From contig NZ_BBRG01000001.1 of assembly GCF_000975155.1 (NCBI RefSeq), positions 1,398,024 to 1,462,023 on the forward strand: DNA of 64,000 bases, given 5' to 3'. Made by a program: the position numbers and the translations under genes. Each line of letters begins with the position of its first letter. Position 1 is the stretch's first letter. The notes under the pieces were generated by a model that was given only the letters and a program-made list of their open reading frames with translations, searched no databases and had not been told where the DNA came from. Positions 58,371 to 64,000 of this stretch are shown in pieces. Source of the DNA: Demequina globuliformis. GTDB taxonomy: Bacteria; Actinomycetota; Actinomycetes; Actinomycetales; Demequinaceae.

Positions 58371-58435
58371 GAAGTGGCACGTTTTGCCTGTTATGCGCCC
58401 CTAAACAGCCAAATGGAGCCATTCGGCGGGTTTTA
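58371..58435 (-). repeat. dispersed palindromic repeat, copy E
   Basis: Minus orientation. The core on the minus strand reads GCCGAATGGCTCCATTTGGC (58408-58427), then TGTTTAGGGGCG and the tail GTGCCACTTC ending at 58371. The TAA stop of the gene at 58433 lies inside its outer arm, as in copy A. Confidence 0.85.
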
Positions 58436-59371
58436 GGAGACGGTGAAGGAGAACGCTTCCGAGATCGCGACGGTCGGTTCGTTGTCGACGATGTAGGACT
58501 CGGGGACGTCGCGCTCCAGGACCTCAAGCAGGACCTCTTGCGGGACATCACACAGGAGTTCCGTGGTGCCCTCGGGCGTCTCGTTCTCTTCGCAGTACGG
58601 CTGAATGCGCTCATCCTGAGCGATAGGCGAGTACCCGGCGGTGTACTGCAGGAGTGCGAGGTCGGTGATGCCTTCCTCAGCGAGCTTGCGCGCGACCGCG
58701 GCCTGCTCGCCCATGATGATGGGGCTCCACGCGTACACCTTGTACTCGCCAGCGGGCAGGTCGGCATTGTCTTGCTCGAACTGGGCGGCCTTCTCGTATT
58801 GAGCGTTGATCTCGTCCTCGGTCGCGTTCTCCCAATCGAAGTCGCTGAGGATCGAGTCAAGCTCGCTGGCAACGTCACACAGCGAGGCGCCGGACATATC
58901 GAGTTGCGCGCCAGGGGCTGCCGTGACCTCGTCCGTCGTAATAAACAGCTCGGGCGCGAACTCGCTGCCCCAGTCAGGGGTGACGACCACGTCATCGCGC
59001 GTGACGACGACCTGGCCCTCCTGAGCGAGAAAGGCCGTGATGCCCTCGCTCTGTGAGGTGAAGGCCACCCGGGCAGATGCGCCCGAGTCGTTTTGCGTGA
59101 CCTCCACCACGGGCATGACGCCATTTCCGGGCGTGGGCTCGGCGGACCACGTCTCTCCACATGCGGGCGGCGTGAACAGGCCGTCGCCGTGCTCGACGAC
59201 CTGGGCGAGGTCGAAGGTCAGCGGCACGGTGGCTCCGGAGGGAGCGTCGGAACCCTCAGCGGCGGTGTCGGAACTCTCGGGTGCGAAGAGAAACTGGACG
59301 CCGAACCAGCCCACGGCAGCAGAGGCTCCAGCGAGGGCGACGGCGCCAACCGCCATGAGGCCCTTGTTCAT
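58433..59371 (-). CDS. secreted or membrane-anchored protein, unknown (312 aa)
   Basis: N-terminal hydrophobic segment LMAVGAVALAGASAAVGWFGVQFLF acts as signal peptide or anchor; then an acidic Ser/Ala linker. The mature protein has five cysteines (PPACGETW, SLCDVASEL, PYCEEN, LLCDV), strong acidity and a repeated ...VVVTRDD... region, without catalytic signature. I do not recognise it. The gene lies between repeat copy E and the HAD gene on the same strand, separated from the latter by 163 bp. Confidence 0.65.
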   Translation of the reverse strand: MNKGLMAVGAVALAGASAAVGWFGVQFLFAPESSDTAAEGSDAPSGATVPLTFDLAQVVEHGDGLFTPPACGETWSAEPTPGNGVMPVVEVTQNDSGASARVAFTSQSEGITAFLAQEGQVVVTRDDVVVTPDWGSEFAPELFITTDEVTAAPGAQLDMSGASLCDVASELDSILSDFDWENATEDEINAQYEKAAQFEQDNADLPAGEYKVYAWSPIIMGEQAAVARKLAEEGITDLALLQYTAGYSPIAQDERIQPYCEENETPEGTTELLCDVPQEVLLEVLERDVPESYIVDNEPTVAISEAFSFTVS

Positions 59372-59534
59372 TGCTGCCTATCCTCCCGGCGCATGCGCGC
59401 GCCCCGCGTTTCAGGTGGTGTGGGGCATCAGGATACGGGTCGGATATGTCCGTTGTGTATCCCACGCGCCCAGGACCACTGGTGCCCTCCGGTACTTAGA
59501 CGCGCACCAGGCCAGAAGCGTTGCGTGGAATCCG

Positions 59535-60338
59535 TCACTCCTCTTCGGGGTCTGGGGCGCTGCGTGCAAGCAGCGCGACGCCCACCACGATCACTGCGAC
59601 CGCAACCACCCCAATGAGGACCGACCTGGTCTGCGGTCCCGAGTGCAGCCCCACGGGCTTCTTGAAGTACAGATTGCCCCAGCCATGGTCGATGGCGGCC
59701 CGGCGCAGAGCCCGATCCGCGTTGACGGTGAAGCCATGACCGACCACGTCGAGCATGGGGGCGTCAGTGATCGAGTCGGAGTACGCGTAGGAGCGGTGCA
59801 GGTCGTAGCCGCGCTTCGCAGCCAGGTCCCGAATCGCTTCCGCCTTTGCCTCGCCGTACGCATAGAAGGTGACCTCACCGGTGTAGAAGCCCTTCTTGAC
59901 CTCCAGTTCCGACGCAATCACGGCGTCGGCCCCCAGCAACTGGGCAATGGGCTCCACGATGTCGCGCGCGGAGGCGGACACAATGACCACCTCGCGGCCG
60001 TTTGCCTGGTGCCGCTTGATGAGTTCGAGGGCTTCCGCGTAGACGACGGGGTCAATGTGCTCGTGAACCGTCTCATTGACGATCTGCTTGACCTTCGCGA
60101 CCTCCCACCCCTTGATGAGATCGGACAGCGCGTCTCGCAAGCGGGTGGTCTGGCGCTCATCTGCTGCACCGACCAGGAAGAGGAACTGTGAATAGGCCGT
60201 GCGCACCGCGTCCGAACGCGTGATCAAGCCACCGTTGTAGAACGGGCGCGAAAACGCCATCGATGAGCTTGTCGCGATGATCGTCTTGTCCAGGTCGAAG
60301 AACGCGGCTGACCGCGGAACGGACTTCTTGCGGGGCAT
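59535..60338 (-). CDS. HAD-IB family phosphatase (SerB-like)
   Basis: A 267-residue protein: motif I AAFFDLDKTII (Asp15, Asp17), motif II VIVSASARDIVEP, motif III KAEAIRDLAAKRGYDLHRSYAYSDSITDAPMLDVVGHGFTVNAD, and a C-terminal helix SVLIGVVAVAVIVVGVALLAR that probably anchors it in the membrane. SerB-like fold, substrate unsettled. Start ATG 60338 has AGGAGG 5 nt upstream. Divergent from tadA; homologues lie next to tad loci in other actinobacteria (M. tuberculosis Rv3661). Confidence 0.9.
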   Translation of the reverse strand: MPRKKSVPRSAAFFDLDKTIIATSSSMAFSRPFYNGGLITRSDAVRTAYSQFLFLVGAADERQTTRLRDALSDLIKGWEVAKVKQIVNETVHEHIDPVVYAEALELIKRHQANGREVVIVSASARDIVEPIAQLLGADAVIASELEVKKGFYTGEVTFYAYGEAKAEAIRDLAAKRGYDLHRSYAYSDSITDAPMLDVVGHGFTVNADRALRRAAIDHGWGNLYFKKPVGLHSGPQTRSVLIGVVAVAVIVVGVALLARSAPDPEEE

Positions 60339-60502
60339 GTGACCTCCTTGTGGCTCAAGCCTATCTGCCCGCTGTGACATCGACGAGGCCCGTGTCGCCG
60401 CGAGCACAAGCGTTGTCCCCAGGTATTCGGGTAGACGACTCAGCACCACAGATTGTTCCTCTGCACTGGAGAGACCGGACCCGTCGCCTCGACAGTCGTG
60501 AC

Positions 60503-61522
60503 ATGAGCGACGAACCGCCTCCATGGGGAGGGCCCTTGGCATCACTGTTGGCGTTGCCCGGTGTGACGGATGTCCTCATTCACGAGCCCGGCCGCGCGTG
60601 GATTGACCGGGGTCGTGGGCTCGAGCCGCGACCGGTGGATCTGGCCGACGCCGCAGCAGTGCGCGCTCTCGCCGTCACGATGGCCAGCGCCGGCGGCCGG
60701 AGGCTCGATGACGCCTGTCCGCTTGTCGACGCTCGCCTTCCCGATGGCACCCGACTGCACGCCGCCCTGCCTCCGCTGTCCCCGGAGTGCACCGCGATTT
60801 CGTTGCGCCGGGTGCGGGCTACGGCCTTGACGCTTGACGACCTCGCCGTGGGAGGCATGTTGAGTGGTCCCTCGGTGCCGCTCGTTCGGGAGCTGGTGCG
60901 CCGACGCTGCTCGGGGTTGATCACCGGTGCTACCGGCTCCGGCAAGACCACGTTGCTGGCGTCGCTCCTGTCTGAGGTCGACCCGAGCGAGCGGATCCTC
61001 ATCATTGAAGAGGCCGGCGAACTTCAACCGACGCATCCGCACGTAGTCCGCCTCGTCGAACGACGCGCGAATATCGAGGGCACCGGCGCCATCGGGATGC
61101 CGATGCTGGTGCGGGAGGCGTTGCGCATGCGGCCCGATCGCGTGGTGCTCGGCGAGTGCCGAGGCCCGGAGGTGCGGGACGTGCTGACCGCATTCAATAC
61201 CGGGCACCGAGGCGGCTTCGCGACCCTGCATGCGAACTCGCCGCAGGACGCGCCGGCACGCCTTGTCGCCTTGGGCGCGCTCGCGGGCATGGACCAGCGC
61301 ACGGTCGAGGCGCAGGCGGCGATCGCCTTTGACGTGGTGCTGCATGTGGAACGCGTGCGGGGCGCGCGGCGGCTCGGCAGCATCGCGGTCTTTGAACGCG
61401 GCGACGATGGGTTGCGCGCCATCGAGGCCGTGGGGTGGACGGCGCGGGGATGGCGCGAAGGGCCAGGGTGGGGCTCGCTCGTCCGCGCCATGGGAGGAGA
61501 GGAACGGGCCGATGCTGCGTAA
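60503..61522 (+). CDS. tadA: Tad pilus secretion ATPase (TadA/CpaF)
   Basis: A 339-residue secretion ATPase with Walker A GATGSGKTTLLASL, Asp box/Walker B IEEAGELQP and GECRGPEVRDVLTAFNTGHRGGFATLHANSPQDAPARL (His box). Shorter than usual TadA (about 400), lacking an N-terminal extension. ATG 60503 chosen from homology; the upstream frame is not protein-like. It overlaps the next gene by 11 nt. Powers assembly of Flp-type pili in complete systems. Confidence 0.93.
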   Translation: MSDEPPPWGGPLASLLALPGVTDVLIHEPGRAWIDRGRGLEPRPVDLADAAAVRALAVTMASAGGRRLDDACPLVDARLPDGTRLHAALPPLSPECTAISLRRVRATALTLDDLAVGGMLSGPSVPLVRELVRRRCSGLITGATGSGKTTLLASLLSEVDPSERILIIEEAGELQPTHPHVVRLVERRANIEGTGAIGMPMLVREALRMRPDRVVLGECRGPEVRDVLTAFNTGHRGGFATLHANSPQDAPARLVALGALAGMDQRTVEAQAAIAFDVVLHVERVRGARRLGSIAVFERGDDGLRAIEAVGWTARGWREGPGWGSLVRAMGGEERADAA

Positions 61523-62498
61523 GGGGGCCGCACACAAGGAAGACGTGACTGATGCCGCGATGGCCGATGCGGTGGCGCTGCTGGAGTCGGGACTCCCGCC
61601 GGCGACGGCGTGGGCGGAGGCGGGCATCGAAACGGACGAGAGCGGAGTGCCTTGCGAGGGCGCAGGTCAGGCAGTCGCGGTGCGTGCCGCGGCCCGCCTG
61701 TCGCACGCTGGTGGCGTGCCGCTGGCGGCCGTGTTGCGCCGGGTCTTGGAGGTCGAACGCGACCGCGAGGAAGCGGCGGCCCAATGCGAGGCGGCGTTGG
61801 CGGGTCCGCAGATGAGCGCGCGCGTGCTGGCGTGGTTGCCGCTGGCGGGCGTGGGGCTCACGGCGTTGCTGGATCCTCGCGCGATTACTGTGCTTGTTAC
61901 CACGCCTGTGGGGTGGGTGTTGCTGGTGCTGGCTGGGGCGCTGACATGGACAGGACGCAGGTGGACACGGTCATTGCTGGCGGGAGCCTCAGTCCCGTCC
62001 GGTGGCATTCCCGCGCCTTTGGCCCTTGCCATGGTGGAGGCGGCACTGACGAGCGGCATGGACGTCGCGGGCGCGGTCATGGCGGTGGGTCGCGTGGTGG
62101 GCGGGCCCGACGGCGAGGCGATGGAGCAGGCGGGTGCAGCGCTGGCCCGCGGGGCGCCGTGGGCCGAGGCGTGGGAACCTCCAGGCGCGCCCTTACGGCC
62201 GCGACGCACCCGGACCCGCGCGCGAGCGCCTGGCGTGTGCAGGCAAGTCGAGCGTGCGCTGCGCGCGCCGTATCGGTGCGGCGCCTCCGCGCTACCGGCG
62301 CTGCGTTCGGCCACCGAGTTGTCGTTACGCAATGCGCGGCGCGAGGCTCAACGTGCCGCGGGCCAGTTGGGCGTGACGCTCGCGCTTCCCCTCACGCTGT
62401 GCTTGCTGCCCGCCTTCATTCTCGTGGGCATCGTCCCCATGGTTCTCGCGGTTCTGGCGACGGTCCAGATGCCGGATGTGCCCGGGGTTACTGGCTAG
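61512..62498 (+). CDS. fused TadB-TadC Tad pilus membrane platform protein
   Basis: A 328-residue protein. First half resembles actinobacterial TadB: LLESGLPPATAWAEAG, AAARLSHAGGVPLAAVLRRVLEVERDREEAAAQCEAALAGPQMSARVLAWLPLAGVG and two helices. Second half resembles TadC: LAMVEAALTSGMDVAGAVMAVGRVV, AALARGAPWAEAW, then ALRSATELSLRNARREAQRAAGQLGVTLALPLTLCLLPAFILVGIVPMVLAVLA. Between them (EPPGAPLRPRRTRTRARAPGVC) an Arg/Pro-rich stretch looks eroded. The stop codon overlaps the convergent gene's stop in CTAG. No flp, tadE or tadF gene follows. Confidence 0.78.
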   Translation: MLRKGAAHKEDVTDAAMADAVALLESGLPPATAWAEAGIETDESGVPCEGAGQAVAVRAAARLSHAGGVPLAAVLRRVLEVERDREEAAAQCEAALAGPQMSARVLAWLPLAGVGLTALLDPRAITVLVTTPVGWVLLVLAGALTWTGRRWTRSLLAGASVPSGGIPAPLALAMVEAALTSGMDVAGAVMAVGRVVGGPDGEAMEQAGAALARGAPWAEAWEPPGAPLRPRRTRTRARAPGVCRQVERALRAPYRCGASALPALRSATELSLRNARREAQRAAGQLGVTLALPLTLCLLPAFILVGIVPMVLAVLATVQMPDVPGVTG

Positions 62499-63739
62499 AA
62501 GCGGGTGGGGAGGAGGTCAACGATCGTCGCATCGAGACCGAGGCTGAGGTCGTCCACGATGGGCACGAGCCGCCACTTGTCCGTCATGGTGCACGGGTGC
62601 GACAGGCCCAGTTCGATGATGTCGCCCACGTCAACGGCCAGGCCCTCGCCACGGAGGAACGTGTGTTGATCGTTGAGGGCCTCGACTCGTGCGCGTCCGT
62701 CGAGGCTCGTGACTGTGCCATCCGCTTTGAGCGCCCGGCGCACGGTCGGTAGGCCCTCGTCGTACGGGACATCTCGCTTGCCGGCGTCAAGCAAGGCGAG
62801 GCCGGGTTCCGGAGTCGAGGTCACGCGCGCAAAGCCGCGGGCCGCCGGCCGCAGCCCACCCGGCACACGGGTGTGGTCGAACGGCGAGACCTCGAGATAG
62901 TGGCCCTCATCGTGAAGCACGTATGCGCCGCACCGCACCACGCCGCGCAGGCCCACGTCGACCGCATGCTGGAGCCCCTCTGCCACGGCGTCGGGATACG
63001 CCGACCCGCCTGCGGTGACGATGAGTGGCTCCTGGCCTTCACGTGCCTCGACGGCGAGGCGCGTCAGATCAGCGACGTAGTCGCGCACGGTCGCAAGAGC
63101 GTCGGGGTGACGACCATGAGTGATGGCGCCCTCGTAGCCGGCGATTCCCGCCAGCCGCACTCCAGGGCTGCGCCGCACCAGCGCGATGAGTGCGCGCGCT
63201 GCATCCAGAGTGCGCGCGCCGGTACGGCCCTGCGGCCGACCCAGTTCCACGAGCACGGGCACCTCGACGCCACACGCCTGTCCGGCAGTGGCCATGATCG
63301 CTATCGCCTGAGCGTCATCTACCCAAGAGATGATCTCCGCGCCTGCCGCAATGCTGGCTGCGACCCACGCCGCAGCGTCCTTGCTCGCCACCTGATGAGC
63401 GAGCATCACCGTCCGAATCCCGGACTCGACCGCTACCCGGGCCTGCCATGGCGTGGCGACAGTGATACCCGTGGCCCCGGCGGCCAGCTGCCGGTGCCAC
63501 AGCGGCGGCGACATGGAGGTCTTGCCGTGTGGCATGAGTTCGAGGCCATGGTCCGCTACCCAACCAGCGAGAAAATCGATGTTGTGCTGGAGGGCTACGG
63601 AGTCGATCGCGAGCACAGGAGTCCAGCAGTCCCGCAGGCGCGGTGCGCGCGCGAGGGCCTGCGCCGCCGTGATGCCATGCGCCCACGGCGGCAGGGACTT
63701 GTCGGCGCCCAGCACGGTGTGGGGGTCAATGAGCGTCAC
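62495..63739 (-). CDS. D-serine dehydratase / D-threonine aldolase-like PLP enzyme
   Basis: A 414-residue fold-III PLP enzyme. Lys73 in LELMPHGKTSMSP is the cofactor lysine; PVLVELGRPQGRTGAR, IAGYEGAITHG and VTAGGSAYPD build the barrel, and the C-terminal metal site LSHPCTMTDKW has His-x-Cys as in eukaryotic-type D-serine dehydratase (D-threonine aldolases have His-x-Asp). Acts on D-serine or D-threonine-like amino acids. GTG start 63739, 13 nt after the RidA gene stop. Confidence 0.85.
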   Translation of the reverse strand: MTLIDPHTVLGADKSLPPWAHGITAAQALARAPRLRDCWTPVLAIDSVALQHNIDFLAGWVADHGLELMPHGKTSMSPPLWHRQLAAGATGITVATPWQARVAVESGIRTVMLAHQVASKDAAAWVAASIAAGAEIISWVDDAQAIAIMATAGQACGVEVPVLVELGRPQGRTGARTLDAARALIALVRRSPGVRLAGIAGYEGAITHGRHPDALATVRDYVADLTRLAVEAREGQEPLIVTAGGSAYPDAVAEGLQHAVDVGLRGVVRCGAYVLHDEGHYLEVSPFDHTRVPGGLRPAARGFARVTSTPEPGLALLDAGKRDVPYDEGLPTVRRALKADGTVTSLDGRARVEALNDQHTFLRGEGLAVDVGDIIELGLSHPCTMTDKWRLVPIVDDLSLGLDATIVDLLPTRF

Positions 63740-63752
63740 GGCGGCGGACCAG

Positions 63753-64000
63753 CTACTTGTCGCCGATGTAGGCGACGACGTCGATCTCGACGAGGATGTT
63801 TGCGAGGTCAGAGCCCACGGTGGTGCGCACGGGGTAGGGCTCGTTGAAGCGTTCTCCGTATGCCCGGTTGTACTCGGCGAAGTCCCGGTCCAGACGCTCA
63901 AGGTGGGTCGTGACCTTCACGACGTCGTCAAGCGTGGCGCCGTGAGCTGCCAGGACGGCCTCAACGTTGGTGAGGACCTGGTGGGTCTGCTCATACACGC
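63753..64000 (-). CDS. RidA family imine/enamine deaminase (cut by window end)
   Basis: The C-terminal 82 residues: VYEQTHQVLTNVEAVLAAHGATLDDVVKVTTHLERLDRDFAEYNRAYGERFNEPYPVRTTVGSDLANILVEIDVVAYI, matching RidA (conserved R-x-T-V in PVRTTVG and the final E-I-D). The N terminus lies beyond the window. RidA hydrolyses reactive enamines/imines such as 2-aminoacrylate released by PLP dehydratases, fitting its place directly before the D-serine dehydratase-like gene. Confidence 0.9.
   Translation of the reverse strand, partial: VYEQTHQVLTNVEAVLAAHGATLDDVVKVTTHLERLDRDFAEYNRAYGERFNEPYPVRTTVGSDLANILVEIDVVAYIGDK

Noticed and set aside
62160-62260. Frameshift in the middle of the tadBC gene
   Set aside because: Both sides are in the same frame with family-like sequence; the middle is odd but a pair of compensating shifts cannot be shown by eye.
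1-64000. CRISPR array, prophage, IS element or toxin-antitoxin pair
   Set aside because: No regularly spaced repeats, no transposase, integrase or phage structural motifs, and no small overlapping toxin-antitoxin genes were found.

Overview
The window is a high-G+C (roughly two thirds by eye) bacterial chromosome segment, densely packed with short overlaps between co-directional genes. ATGA and GTGA stop/start overlaps, TANNNT-type -10 boxes 5-7 nt before start codons, MutT1-PPK1 pairing, UgpC-less sugar ABC operons, a GPP34 protein and an acs/HAD/tad neighbourhood all point to an actinobacterium, most likely Micrococcales (a Demequina- or Cellulomonas-like organism is my guess, not a proof). 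No rRNA, CRISPR array, prophage or insertion sequence was seen. One tRNA (Lys, anticodon TTT) is present.

Layout. 1-2.6 kb: thiamine salvage/biosynthesis operon thiM-thiE-thiD/tenA (thiM cut by the window edge). 2.6-7.4 kb: LtrA-like membrane protein, RlmA-type methyltransferase, siderophore-interacting flavoprotein, small (p)ppGpp synthetase, aldo/keto reductase. 7.6-11.5 kb: CotH-kinase lipoprotein and a TetR-controlled ABC exporter operon. 11.5-16.8 kb: MFS, VOC, VanZ, GPP34 and small unknown proteins. 16.8-18.5 kb: a SipW-type signal peptidase with two secreted partner proteins. 18.9-26.6 kb: unknown protein, tRNA-Lys, APH kinase, alkylsulfatase, two paralogous MarR repressors with matched but different operators, AzlCD, DUF1540 protein. 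26.8-31.1 kb: complete siderophore ABC importer with DUF2218. 31.5-32.6 kb: msrB and a partner of unknown function. 32.6-41.3 kb: LacI-controlled galactoside operon (GH42 beta-galactosidase, two permeases, binding protein, GH36 alpha-galactosidase). 41.5-44.7 kb: Nudix/phosphatase and polyphosphate kinase. 44.9-49 kb: GbsR-like regulator with ABC exporter, PAP2 phosphatase, small membrane protein; a decayed gene follows. 49.5-53.3 kb: MacB-like ABC system with TetR. 53.3-57.8 kb: S9 peptidase and acetyl-CoA synthetase. 58-62.5 kb: two proteins of unknown function, HAD-IB phosphatase, and a pilin-less Tad remnant (tadA plus a fused tadB-tadC). 62.5-64 kb: D-serine dehydratase/D-threonine aldolase-like enzyme with a RidA protein.

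The most unusual material is not a gene cluster but dispersed short DNA. (1) A roughly 60-70 bp palindromic repeat, five copies, with core AAATGGCTCCATTT; four copies lie just after a stop codon in the sense direction, and two copies flank one small gene as inverted repeats. (2) The 10-mer GGGCCGATGC occurs at least 17 times on the two strands against an expectation below one, with 9 of 17 in intergenic DNA, and 8-9 base versions of it form the arms of terminator-like hairpins. (3) Very long perfect or near-perfect palindromes (54 bp, 50 bp) sit at gene ends. These resemble, in style, the uptake-sequence/terminator and REP systems of other bacteria, but I recognise neither family.
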